This document shows, piece by piece, positions 12,259 through 23,546 of a stretch of 64,000 bases of DNA. A program made the translations under genes and the position numbers. Below the pieces are notes generated by a model, which searched no databases, had not been told where the DNA came from, and was given only the letters and a program-made list of their open reading frames with translations. Origin of the DNA: Lineolata rhizophorae (taxonomy: Eukaryota; Ascomycota; Dothideomycetes; Lineolatales; Lineolataceae); contig MU001675.1 of the NCBI GenBank assembly GCA_010093515.1, forward strand, positions 470,908 through 534,907, given 5' to 3'. How positions within the stretch are numbered: the first letter of the stretch is position 1; each line of letters begins with the position of its first letter.

Positions 12259-13637
12259 ATGTCGAACCATCCAACCCTGATCAATCTTCCTCCTCCGCCA
12301 TCCGATCCGGTCACGCCATCGGACATTCCGTACGTCTTCCTTTGCCCCGTCTGCCTGCCACGCACACTAGACGGAGTCATAATGTTGCTTTTATGGGAGT
12401 CACTTCACGCCAGCACATATAACCCTAAGACTTCTGCCCATATAACCATTCTCTCTTCATTCCACTGTGATTTACAATCATGTGCTTGCCCCCCCCCCCG
12501 CCTCTTCTCTCAAATTGCCACACTGCAACCAACTACAAAGAAGTTCCCCGATTGCTGACATGTGACAACTTCCTCCGGAACAGTGGTACTCCAAACTCCG
12601 GCACCACTACCATGTCCGAGCTCTCCACGGTGGCCATCAAGGACGGCCACCGCGGCCACCTTCCGCACCACGCGCACCCCTCGGACGCCGAGCGCGCAGA
12701 CCGCATCTCGCGCCTCGCGGGCCTCGAGCGCGTCGCCACGGCGCGCAACGCGAACCTAGCGCCAGGCGCTTCTGGCAGCAGCGGATACGGTGGCACGATG
12801 AGCGGGGCGGGAGGTTATAGCGGAGGCGCCGGCGGCGGCGGCTTTGGCGCAAGCGCGCACGGCGGCCACGGCGCATCGCCGGCCTTTTTCGACGCGAGCA
12901 ACAACCCGGCGCTGGCACGCGAACGCAGCACGGTAGGAAGCGCCTCGGCCACGGGTAGCGTGGGTGGGCGCACCACAACGTGGGCGAGCGGATCCGACGA
13001 CCCGTTCGACGGCGACAAGATGTCCGAGGACACGGCGCCCATGACGAGCGGCGAGCGCGACATGGAGGACGGGGCGTCGACGTCAGCCGTGGGCGACGCG
13101 GGCGAGCCTGACCTGCACGACCGCGGCGACGTGCTCATGGACCGCGACATCGACGCCAGCTCGGCCGGCGGCTTCAGCGACGAGGCCGGCTCGCTCGTCG
13201 GCTTCGGCGAGGGCGCTCGCACTCCCGCCCGCGCTCAGTCTGCCCTCGGCTCCCCCGTCGTCGGCAAGTCCACCATCCCAGCCTACCTGCGCGCCGCCGC
13301 TGTGGGCGCTTCACCTATCGGCGCGGGCGCTCCTCTGGAGCCGGCCTCTGCCGCCACGCAGCACCACTATCAGCACCAGCACCAGCACCAGCACCAGCCG
13401 CCGTCGCCCATGACGGGCGTGTCGTCGACGAGCGCGGCGTCGTCAGACGCCGTGGCGGCGGCGCGCAATGACGCGCGCATGATCGACGGCATGACGTACG
13501 ATTCGGGCGTGGTGGACACGGCGGATCGGACGCCGCCCATCGCGTCCGGCGGAGGTAGTGGGGACGCGACAGCGGCAGAAAGGATGGCGCGCGCGAGGCT
13601 AGAGAGGGAGGCTAAAGGGATGGGCGAGGCAGAATAG
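12259..13637 (+). CDS. Conserved fungal protein of unknown function, low complexity
   Basis: Two exons (12259-12329, 12584-13637) give 374 residues. The N-terminal exon encodes MSNHPTLINLPPPPSDPVTP and splices across a 254-nt intron (GTACGT donor, AACAG acceptor) into GTPNSGTTTMSELSTVAIKD. The block that follows (DAERADRISRLAGLERVATA) and the later STVGSASATGSVGGRTT and DARMIDGMTYDSGVVDT blocks recall a conserved but unnamed protein of filamentous fungi, as far as I can tell from memory. Between them lie Gly/Ala/Ser-rich and acidic stretches and a His-Gln run (residues about 284-296). No catalytic motif, signal peptide or membrane span is visible. It is probably largely disordered. The intron carries a run of about ten C near 12490. 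Confidence 0.8.
13358..13399 (+). repeat. (CAGCAC)n hexamer run encoding His-Gln repeats
   Basis: An in-frame CAGCAC microsatellite encodes QHHYQHQHQHQHQ. The same hexamer occurs in the unrelated gene at 18151-20280. Confidence 0.95.
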
Positions 13638-14571
13638 GTGTTGCGGTGGAGCAAAGACGCGGGCGGGTTTCAGCTTTGGTTGGGATCGGGAGAGCGGCGT
13701 TTGCACGACTGGAATCACAGAAGTGCCTAAGGGATACGGAGTTCTTTTTCTTAAAGTAAGGATGTATGAGATTACCTTTCTTTGGGAGTGGGAGTCTGTA
13801 TGTCTATCTAGCTATATGGGTAGGAAACAGGGTCCGAGGGTGTTGTGCTGAGTAGCATGGATGGATATTCGGATTATGGCTTGTTAAGCCGTCAAGCCTA
13901 GGATGGTGGAGAAGGGTTGTGGGTATGGGATGCAGGTCAGCGGCTTTTGTCCCTCTTCTGTCATGTTTTATGTGGAAGCCTACAAGAAGTATATTCTATC
14001 TTTCCGGGGGCCTACAGAGAGAAACGAGGTATGTTCGATTCCCGCTTTATGGATACAGGCCTATTTCTTTATCTTTCAACTATGGGAGGCAGGCAACGGC
14101 CACGGGAATGAGGCTGCGAGTGCCAAAGCACATGCATAAACACCCCTCGGACTTGAGTTGCTTCATGGTTTTTTCATGTGTTGTATGAATTATCCCTATG
14201 AACTCCTAGAGAAAAAGCGATAAAAATATTTTCATTAGGTACACATTGAGAACTCGGAAAGACAATTTTCGACATAGGAAAGCCGTCGGCTCGCACCAAG
14301 TCTCAGCAAGTGAATGTGCTTCCACCAGTTTCTGGCCTTGTTAAGATAGTGAGGATACTTTAAAGATGCTCTTGGTAGACGCTTGCAACCTGCACAACCA
14401 GCTGGTGCTTCTGTTGGGCCAAGATGTCTGCCGCTCGACACTCACGTTCCTAGTATGGAATCGCCTTCAGCCACCACACAGCGAACCCCTTCCGCCGGTC
14501 ATCTTCGTCTGCATCAGCAACCTCAACTCCGCACTGCATCACCCTAAAACGCCCCCCACAAACACCACTTC
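13638..14571. other. Intergenic stretch between convergent genes
   Basis: About 930 bp separate two genes whose 3' ends face each other. It holds only short overlapping frames (for example 13919-14188) and AT-rich patches (14190-14250) suited to transcript ends. Nothing else is seen. Confidence 0.6.
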
Positions 14572-15193
14572 TTACGACCACGAGTACCCGACCAGCTTAC
14601 CGGCCCAGCCCGCCAGCCCCAACATGATGCCCTGGGTGCCAAAGTAGCCGAGGGTACGACCCTGGGCCCGGCCGCCCGGTCGCGCGAGGCCTAGCTCGGC
14701 CTGCAGCACGCGCAGTGCGAGTAGCAGGCCCAGCACGTAGTGCAGGCGGCGGCGGTCGGCGCCGTTGAGTTCGGCGATGATGGCTAGCAGCAGCGTCACG
14801 GGCACGTTCTCGCCGAAGTTGGCGTGCGCACGCGAGGCGCAGAAGAGGGGATCGGCGGCGGGGTCGGACGATTCGGTGCCGGCTTCGCCGGTGGATTCGC
14901 CGGAGTATCTGGGAAGGGGGTATGAGTGGATGGGGGAGGAAGGGAGGGAGGGGGGGAGTAGAGAAGAGTAAAAGGTATCAGAAGAAATATAGAAGTGGTG
15001 AAGGGTCAACGGATGCAAGGGTAGTGGCGAGATGGCTCTAGGACGACACTATATTCTTTCGTACTTACTTGCTGTGCTTGAGGCGGTAGTACACGATGCG
15101 GTTGGCTAGGAAGGCGTAATAGGCGGCGAAGGGGAGGGCCCAGGTGCCAGCAACGGGAAGCTGAACGGCGTTGGTCTTCATGGCAGTAGTCAT
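14572..15193 (-). CDS. MAPEG-family membrane protein
   Basis: Two exons (15193-15069, 14908-14572) give 153 residues; the 160-nt intron has a GTAAGT donor and CCCAG acceptor, and the phases close. MAPEG proteins (membrane-associated proteins in eicosanoid and glutathione metabolism) are four-helix membrane proteins of about 130-160 residues, so the length fits. The diagnostic block is RAHANFGENVPVTLLLAIIA (about residues 67-86), which corresponds to the family's R-x-H-x-N-x-x-E-N signature in helix 2. Other helices are near residues 14-35, 95-112 and 130-148. The protein probably resides in the endoplasmic reticulum. Substrate cannot be told from sequence; glutathione-dependent detoxification is a family-level guess. 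The first ATG after the TATA box that opens this frame was taken; a second Met lies four residues in. Confidence 0.88.
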
Positions 15194-15446
15194 GGCGGCG
15201 ACGATGTAGCTGCCGCTCGAGGTGATGAAAAAGATGCGGGAGGGCTGTTTGGGCTCCAGGGCTGGCTATATCTTGGCTCACAAATTGGCTCCTTCCGGGG
15301 CCAATCGAGTGTGTTCTTCTCAGAAAAAAGTCGTCACCGTCTAAGGGATAGAAGCAACAATAGAGGAGGAAATGTGGGAAGAGGGTTGGTTCCACTTCTA
15401 GAGAGAAGTCAAAAAGACGTTCTCACTCTTCCCCCCTCCTTCCTCC

Positions 15447-15454
15447 TTATAAAT
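15447..15454 (-). promoter_or_regulatory. TATA box for the MAPEG gene
   Basis: ATTTATAAGG reads on the minus strand about 255 bp before the ATG. A pyrimidine-rich leader lies between them. Confidence 0.45.
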
Positions 15455-16589
15455 CCCCACATCAAATCTCCACCTTTCTTCCGTCTCGCCTTGCCCAAGC
15501 GGCGCTTGGGACCAAACCTCCCCCCATGTCCCGCGCGATCCGTTCTCCGCACCCAAAGCTGGAAAAGGGGCGATCCTTGCGACTCGGACGCGCGCTGCGC
15601 TCCCTTGACATCATGAATCAGGCGCTCCAAAAAGCGGGCGCGCGCCCTCGTACCCGCCGGCCCAGACCCTGCACCCCGCATCCGCTCATCCTCCAGTTTC
15701 CCACTGACCTGGCCGTGGCTAAGCCCGACGAGGCAGTTTTGGTAGCTGACGTACGTGTCTGACTAGGACGGGTTTGGACGGTGAAACTGGGGTCTAGGGA
15801 TGCGCAGAATTCGTGCGGGGGAATGCAGGCGGAGGGTTTGCTCCCGTAGGCCTCTATCCGACGGAGCGGAGTGTTATTTCCGATGGCCGTTGGGAACGGT
15901 GGCTTGTCATGCTTGAGATACCTGATTGAAGAAGAAAACTGGTTATTTCAATCTATTGCTCTAATCAATTGAAGCTACTCTGCTCCCCTAGAGCAGGGCT
16001 CAGCTTTCCATCCGAGCTCCCCTGAACTCTAAAAAACAAAAGCAGCGGCAGCAAAGGGCGCCCGCGAGGAAGAAAAGGCGGTGCGAAGGGCCGGAACCGG
16101 TTCGGGCCAACGAAGTGGGGAAGCTGGTTGTCGGATCCCAGGTTCTGGACTGCGAGAATGTGGAGAAGCTTCCCCCCAGTCGTCCCACGGTCCCAGCCAG
16201 CCGTGCCAACCCACCCAACTAGCCAACCACCGAAGGCCGCCAAGCTTGTGGGGTACCTGCCACAGTGCGGGTGGGCTCCTCTCACGCCATGTACCTGGGG
16301 CCACGGACCAAGCCGGCGGGGGCGCGCCCGCGGTTGTGGCGCGCGGGGAAGGTTGCAGACGTCGTTTGATTGGTGCGCGGCACAGGGGTTCGGTTCGGCG
16401 GTCGGAGCGGGGCGGGTTGCCGTCGAGGCGTCGGACTCGAATAACTTCACAATCGTGCGACATCACGAACGAACAAACAAAACCATTAAACAATTTTAGC
16501 TTCGGCAATTGGCAATGTTGAAGAAGGTAGCCTTTGTATGGTCATATACCACGTATAGGCCCCATGTTGTGATCTAGGCCAGGACAACT

Positions 16590-16900
16590 AATATCGAATG
16601 TGGATTCGCGAACTTCACCGCAACGCATTAAAGAAAAAATAGCATGCAGTATACGATAGAAGATATATTAAAAAACTGTCCTAGAATAGATATATAAAAT
16701 AAATGCATTTCTACGTGGAGAGAAGTATTAACAAATAAAAAAAATGACTAGCGAGAAGTAAGGATAGCTTAATAGTTCATTTCGTTCCTATGCAATTCTT
16801 ATTAGAAGTACAATAAAAAGATAGAAAATGAAAAGCAGAGCTACATAGTAAATTTTAAGAGATATTTTAAGAGAGCAATTGCTAAAAACGCGATTTCGTG
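16590..16900. other. AT-rich block, about 300 bp
   Basis: This block is strongly AT-rich (long A runs, ATATATTAAAAA, AATAAAAAAAATG) between GC-rich flanks. It could be a decayed, RIP-mutated insertion or simply an AT-rich spacer. No terminal repeats or coding remnant were found. Confidence 0.5.
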
Positions 16901-18150
16901 TTGGTGTGTCCGGCACCCCCGTAATCTGTAGCGCCCGGCTGGAGAACCAGCGAAAGGCGAAGGTGCGTGGCACAAGAATTCGTCAAATTCATGGACAGTG
17001 CCTGCGCTTTAATTTTTGAAGGCACATATCGCTAATAGCCCCAGCAGTTGACTTGTGATTAAACGTTTGAATCCCCGCTAGATATCAAGCTGCCCTCCGT
17101 CACTCGGTCACGCCTGAGGCGCACTACTCTATCTTTACTTCTTCTCAACTACCATAACAATTCTACCTTCGCCCTCATCGGCGCCCCAAAAACCCAAAAA
17201 CCCAAACAAAATACCAACGTCCGTCCTGAACAGTATAAGACCTATCCCATACATTTATTTGCTGTATAGAGACCGCGCGGATGTTGAGCTTTGCGATGCC
17301 AAGACTGGGATAAGCGACTAGGTAAATGCATTCTACATGTATTAGCAGCGCTCAGGTTTGGCTAGGCGCCCTTGACGCTGTTTGGGACATGCGAGATGTC
17401 TTTAGGTCACTCTTGATTTCAGGCCGATCTTGCTGGCGCACTTACTGCTTGTGTGCTAAGTCACATTGGCATGGAGCGCCTTTGAAATTCAATCGCGTTG
17501 CTGGGATATTAGTCACTGCATGTCTATTACTTGGCCATTTTGGTATGCAAATCAACAGACTCATGCCATACTGACGAACCAGCCCCAGTTTAGACCCAGT
17601 TAATATTCCAAGCGGTACAGAACCTCCCAAGGCGAGCGCATATCAACCAGTTTTTTACACCAGACTGACAGCATGCTTCTACATCTGAGCGCAACTAGCC
17701 ATCGTCACCCGTTTCGATTTCTCAAAGCTAATAATACAAAGCCCAGCTGAAGTTTTCAATCCTACCTCACACCTCATGGCGTACCATCGCATTCATCTCC
17801 CATCTCAGCATCCCAATCCTGGAAACTTCTCGTAGTCTTCCTCAACTTCGTACTAACACATGACTGTAAAGGAAGAAAAGGCAGATGTCCTCGACGCGCA
17901 ATAGTGAAGGGTATGCTCAACCGCCACATGCCGCCTGAAGGAAAGATTTAAATAGGATACAAAAAGCCAGGGGAAGCATTGTGAACACCAAAAGCCGGTC
18001 TTGCTCATCCGCTCGCCATCACCACACCAACCGTGCGCTTCCTCAAAGGCCGCTCGCCAAGCAACGCAAAGGAAACCTAGCCTCCCACACCAACCGGGCC
18101 AGGAACGCTTTCTCCACCCTGATTCCAACACTCCACCGCAGCTCTCCGTC

Positions 18151-20280
18151 TCAGCGCACCGGAAACCCGACCCGGCTCTTAAACGCCTCCGTCTCCGGCA
18201 CCGACAGGCCGTTCAGCTGGCCGATCTCGAGCTGGGTGAGCACGGGCGCGGGCACGCTCTTGAGGAGGCGATCGAGAAAGACAAGGGCGTCGGCCTCAAA
18301 GGCGGCGATGGGGTGCGCTAGCGCGACCGCCTCGAGAGGGTGGTAGTCGGGCGGAGGCGTGGCAGCAGAGCCGCCGTTGCTGGGCGTGTTGGTGGCGGCG
18401 GTGGATTTTTGGAGAAGCTGTGGAAGTGCGGGATGGGTTAGTTGGGGGCATTTTTCAGTTGATTTTGACTGGAGCAGAAATGAGGGGAAGGCAGAAAGGT
18501 TGGGAAGGAGCTAATAATTGTACAAATGGATGTGTACCCAGCCTGCCCATAGTAAACTCACCTTTGCGTACCACAACCGCCTGTACTCCTCCCACTGCGC
18601 CGCAATCTCGCCTCCCGCCCGATGCCCGCCGCCAAACATGCAATGAATCGCCCACTCCTCCTCCGCCAGCTGCTGCTCATCGCCGCCGTCAAACCCGCCA
18701 ACACCAGCACTAGCGCCACCGCCATTCATAGCGACGTCCCCATTTTCTCCCACCGCACCAGCCCCGCTCCGCCCCCTGCTCATCGCTCCTCGCCTACTCT
18801 TCTTGCATCCGGGCCCCCAGGCAAACGCCTCTTCTAGCGGCGCCCGTCCGCTCGCCCCCACGACCAAATACTGCTCCAGCGCCGCCTGCAGCATCCACTC
18901 GCCCGCAAGCCGCATCCACCGCTCAGAGATATCCCAGTCGGACGGCGGGAGGTCGACGATGCTACCTACACTGCCCTGGCTGCTCTGGTGCTGCTGCGGC
19001 TGCTGACTGCTAGGGCTACTCGTCCTCTTGACGCCGCGAGGGCCCCCCGTTTGCTGGTGCTGGTGCTGGTGCTGGTGCTGGTGCTGATGCTGGTGCCGGC
19101 CCTGGCGCTGCTGTTGCAGCTCCGCTACCGCCACCGCACCACCGTCGCCCTCGTTCTCCTTGCCGAGCCGCGTCGGCTCCGGGCTACTGCTCGGGCTGCC
19201 GCCGTAGCTGCCGTCGCGACCCAGCCGGACCCGCGCGGCCGTTAGCCCCATGAAGGCTGGCAACAGGTCGAGCAGGGCGGGCAGGGCCTCGGAGCCGTAG
19301 CTACGCGCCAGGTCGTGCGCCTCAGGGGCTTCGGGATCCGGCACGGCGGCTAGATCGGCCAGGACGGCGCGGCGGTTGCGGGACAGTCGGGCTGGGGGCA
19401 GAGGGAGCGAGGAGAGGTCCACGTCAGGTTGAGTAGAGTTGGTGGTAGTAGTGGTGGTGGAAGAGGGGGCACCGGGAAGTGGTGGGGGCACTGGGACGCC
19501 GCGGCGGCTGGCGCGGCGGGAATTGGCGCGCCGAAGAGATGCGAGTGAGGAGGGGGATGTCGTGGACGAGGTGGAGTCGCGGGGCAGGCGCCGCGTGAAC
19601 AAGGTGACGAGCTTGAGGTGTTGGAGGCGGAAGCGGATCTGAGACGGGATCGGGGCGGTGGGGTGGTTGGTGTTGAACATGTGCAAGAAGCCTACGCGAT
19701 TTTTTTGAGTTAGCGGGGGGAGCTTTGGGAAGGCGTGTTCGACCCAGGGCGGCGCTCGAGGGGGCGCCAAGGCCGTGTTTCCGCATTCGGAAATCAGAGA
19801 TGCTGTTTTGGGAAGGCGCGGGGCGGAGAAGGAAAGAGGCGAGAAAAAGTGGAGTCCGGCATCCTGCGCGAACGCGACTCGCCAAAATCGCCCAAACGGC
19901 GGCTGGAAAGGGGATTTCTAGCATTCGCTCGTTCAGGAGGAGAGGGGGAAGTGGACGTGGTGGTAGGCTGAGGGAGCAAGCAACTTGGGGGGAGCAGTGC
20001 TTGCGACTTCGCATGGGTTTGGTGGTGCGCATGCGCGAAATGCAATGCGCGAGATATAGCAAGCCTGAAGTTGAGAATGAATCAAACACCCACCGTCCAC
20101 CATGGAGAGGCACAGATCCGGCTGGAGGTTGTCGTTGTCGGGTCGAGGAGAACTGGAGCTCACGGCGGCGCGACGGTCGTCAAGCAGCGCCTTCGTTGCC
20201 GTGTACAGCAGGAAGTCGAGGATCATGACATCGACGTCCAAGTGCGTCTCCCCGTCGGCCCCCCGGCGCGAGTCCGCCAT
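18151..20280 (-). CDS. Conserved fungal protein of unknown function (about 527 aa)
   Basis: Three exons (20280-20094, 19691-18562, 18417-18151) total 1,584 nt. The N terminus (MADSRRGADGETHLDVDVMI) and LLYTATKALL form a first conserved block, followed by FLHMFNTNHPTAPIPSQIRF and LKLVTLFTRRL. A second block, SDWDISERWMRLAGEWMLQA with EQYLVVGASG, lies near residues 300-340. The last exon adds DALVFLDRLLKSVPAPVLTQ and LEIGQLNGLSVPETEAFKSR. These blocks match, from memory, an unnamed protein conserved in filamentous ascomycetes; no catalytic motif is apparent. Long variable inserts separate them, including Ser/Thr/Asn-rich and His-Gln runs. No signal peptide is seen. The exon phases (1, 0) support the model strongly. 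Confidence 0.85.
19052..19097 (-). repeat. Hexamer run encoding (His-Gln)n
   Basis: Seven or so TGGTGC units on the plus strand encode HQHQHQHQHQHQHQQ on the minus strand, inside a variable insert of the host gene. Confidence 0.95.
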
Positions 20281-21699
20281 GACTGCTGCGTGGAGACTGA
20301 ACGAATGGAAATCTCGGGTTTGTGTCTTCGGCGGGGAGAGAGACCGGGAGCGGGCGGGAGGGCTGTGAAAATTTTTCGAGGCTCCGCGGGGAAAAAACAA
20401 CGACAAAGAGGGACGTAGAAGGTGAAAAAGCAAAGCGGCGGCCCGAGGAGGAGGGGGAGGGCCGGAGAAGTATTAGTAGAGCGAAGGGGAGGGTCGAAGC
20501 GCAAAGACTCGACGACGAGCAACGAGCGGGCTGGGCTGGGCGGGCGCGGGGAGAGGGGAGAGGCAGCCAGGACGGCCTCGCGGCCGCACCCCGGCACGGA
20601 GTGCAGAGCTAGGTCGAGCTGGAGCTTGCGTGCTTGGGCACTGATCGTTGAAGCGTTTCAATTGTCGCGGCGCGGGCGCCGTTCGCTTTGGCGCCCAGAC
20701 GATTGCTACTGCAGGTACCCAGCCGTGCCACAACTGACTAGCGACGGGAGCGACCTGGGCCTGCCCCTGCGTCCACCACCACCGCGACGGCGGCCATGCA
20801 CGAGCCACAGCGCTTTCGCGTGCCCTTCCCGCTCGTCTCTCTGTGCGCGAGAACTACGTGCGTCCTCCGCGCATGCACGCAGGATGGACGGACTCGACCT
20901 CCTCGTAGCGCCAGGCGCTAGCATCGCGCCGCGCAGCCGGAGCGCGATGCCACCAATATCTCGGCACCGCGCCCGCAGATGCCGGCTGACCACAAGCGCT
21001 CTCTATCGACGTCGTCGGCGCTGATGGACGGCTTGCGCGCGGACAGGGTGGTGGTGGCCTCAGCGCCCTGCAGCAATCCTTGACCGACCACGACCACCCG
21101 CAGGTCGACATAGCAGGGCCCCGGCCGCCGTGCAGCTCGCATCCTGCGCAAGCGTCCAGAGCGTCGAAGGCGCCAACGGGCTTCGTGAAACCTCGCCGGT
21201 ATGGGAAGCATCGTCGCGCTCGAAGCCGCTTCGCGGGAGCTGCGGGACCCGCGCCCGCGCTCCCGAGGATCGCCCCGTAGCCCGCCGCAAACCCCTCGCG
21301 TCACCGACTAGCGGCCGAAACCGCCATCGCCCTTCCCCGTCGCGACTCGCGATGGATCAGCAGCAGCCGAAGCCGACGGCCGCATTAGGCGGGCTGGCGG
21401 CGACGTGGCGTTGCTAAGCTTGCGCTCCGTCCGCCCTGTGTCTGTGTACATACCCCCTCCGCTCTCGGGTTGCTCCAGCTCCCCTTCCAGCGTCCGGCCT
21501 CGATTCGCCGGCAACCACTCAGGCTCCGGCATTGCAGGCACGCTCCATCGCCGCCATGCCACGTACCACTCCGCGTCATCTGCTAACGACCAGGCCAACG
21601 CGATTTACAGGGCGCCGGTCTGTTCCGTGGTAGCTCTCGCGCCATCTATGTATGTACATACAGTAGCAGCGCCGCACAGCCACCCGCGCCCGGACCCTG
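20281..21699. other. GC-rich intergenic region between divergent genes
   Basis: 1.4 kb lies between the start of the minus-strand unknown gene and the start of the chitinase. Both strands are filled with overlapping open frames (for example 20422-21024 and 20918-21304), none with a protein-like composition. A short TATGTATGTACATACA palindromic run lies at 21646-21662, about 40 bp before the first chitinase ATG. Confidence 0.55.
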
Positions 21700-23546
21700 A
21701 TGCCCCGCACTAGCCCCCGCTGCGCCACAGCTGCAGCGTCAGCGACCGCCGTCGCCGTGCTCCTGCTCGCTGTACTTCTAGCTTCGTCCCGCCCTCCTGA
21801 GGCATTACTCGCTGCTCCTGCATCATCATTCCCTCGGTTCCGCTCTTCATCTCCACTCGCGAACATGGGCGGAGGCGAAGGCTACAAGTCGGTCGTCTAC
21901 TTCGTCAACTGGGTGCGTTTGCTCATGCATAAATCCGCCTTACGACTCCCGATCCTGCACTATCCCAGAACTACCAAGCTTCCCTTGCGCGCGCGCTAAC
22001 ACCCTCATCAAACAGGCTATATACGGCCGCAACCACAATCCCCAGGACCTCCCCGCCGATAAGCTTACCCACGTTCTCTACGCCTTTGCAAACGTTCGCC
22101 CAGACTCTGGTGAAGTGTAAGTGTTGTTCATAACCAATTTGGCGCTTGAGGGGGCCTCTTCATATACAAAATCAAGGAAGCAAATGTCACATGGCCACAT
22201 TTCCAACTACTTTCCAACAACCGGACTAAGGCCGCCCTTATCCGAATATCGAGAAGGAATTTCCATATCTGCCGTGTCCCGCGTGGTCTTCAACCCCCCA
22301 CGTCTCACGGACCTCCTTTTCTTCCCCACCCCCACGGCATCCTTGCTTCGATCCCTATAGCGCAACCAAACTCTATGTACATCCGTACACGCCGCAACCC
22401 CTCATCCCAAACGCTTAAGATGCGGCTAATAATGCACGCGCTTCCACTTACAGCTATCTGACCGACTCGTGGTCCGACGTCGAGAAGCACTACCCGGGTG
22501 ACAGCTGGAATGACACCGGCACCAACGTGTACGGCTGCATGAAGCAGCTGTACCTGCTCAAGCAGAAGCACCGGCACCTCAAGGTGCTCCTCAGCATCGG
22601 CGGCTGGACCTACAGCGCTAACTTTGCCGCGCCCGCCGCCACCGAGGCCGGCCGCCGCCGCTTCGCCCAGTCCGCCGTCCAGCTGCTCAAGGACCTCGCG
22701 CTCGACGGCCTCGACGTCGACTGGGAGTACCCGCAGGATGCGGCGCAGGCGCGCGACCTCGTGCTGCTGCTGCGCGAGACGCGGCGGGCCCTGGACGCCT
22801 ACGCGGACGAGGTCGCCGCCGCCTCCAACCCCGCGGGCGGCTGCGCACCGGACGGCGGCTCGAAGCCGCACTTCCTGCTCACCATCGCGGCGCCGTGCGG
22901 CCCGCAGAACTACTCGAAGCTACGGCTGGCCGAGACGGCGGCCGAGCTCGACTTCATCAACCTGATGGCGTACGACTACGCGGGCTCGTGGGACGGGCGG
23001 GCCGGGCACCAAGCGAACCTGTTCCCGTGCGGTTCGGACCCGGGCCGGACGCCCTTCAGCACCGCGGCCGCCGTCGACGCCTACGTCGCCGCCGGCGTGC
23101 CGCGCCACAAGCTCGTGCTCGGCATGCCGCTGTACGGGCGCGCCTTCTGCGGCACCAGCGGGCCCGGCCATCACTATCACGCCGGCGTCGGCGAGGGCAG
23201 CTGGGAGCACGGCGTCTGGGACTACAAGGCGCTGCCGCGGCCCGGGGCGCACGTACACTTCGACCGCGAGCTTGGCGCGAGTTACTCGTTCGACTCGAGC
23301 TGCGGGACCATGGTCTCGTTTGATAGCTTGGAGGCGGCGGAGCTCAAGGCGGGGTGGGTGGCGGAGAAGGGGCTCGGCGGCGCCATGTGGTGGGAGAGCT
23401 CGGGGGATAAGTGTGGCGAGGAGAGTCTGATTAGGAGGGTGGTGGGGAAGTGGGGAGGGTTGGAGGGCGGGAGAATGGATGAATCGCCGAATGTGCTGGT
23501 GGCGCCGGGGAGTAAGTGGGATAATATTAGGAATGGGATGAAGTGA
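21700..23546 (+). CDS. GH18 chitinase, fungal class V (ech42/chit-1-like)
   Basis: Three exons (21700-21912, 22016-22116, 22454-23546) give 468 residues. It hydrolyses beta-1,4 bonds of chitin. The catalytic motif [10 protein letters not shown] is at residues 189-198, with Glu196 as acid/base; SIGGWTYS (152-159) and MAYDYAGSW are the other GH18 hallmarks. A C-terminal barrel strand, [12 protein letters not shown], is present. The order and spacing match Trichoderma ech42 and Neurospora chit-1, and no chitin-binding module follows. The first ATG adds a hydrophobic N-terminal stretch ([13 protein letters not shown], residues 18-30) that can act as a signal peptide. An internal Met56 would give a form starting [16 protein letters not shown], close to the short start I recall for Neurospora chit-1. 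Intron 2 is unusually long (337 nt). Confidence 0.93.

Larger units (their letters stand above)
15194..18150. other. Intergenic stretch, 3 kb
   Basis: 15194-15460 is the promoter and leader of the MAPEG gene. 15470-16470 is GC-rich with overlapping frames on both strands and no recognisable protein. 16590-16900 is a sharply AT-rich block. 17000-18150 has mixed composition without a supported gene. It ends at the 3' end of the minus-strand gene that stops at 18151. Confidence 0.6.

Noticed and set aside
20422-21024. 200-codon plus-strand frame upstream of the chitinase
   Set aside because: Arg-rich chance frame; the opposite strand is equally open.
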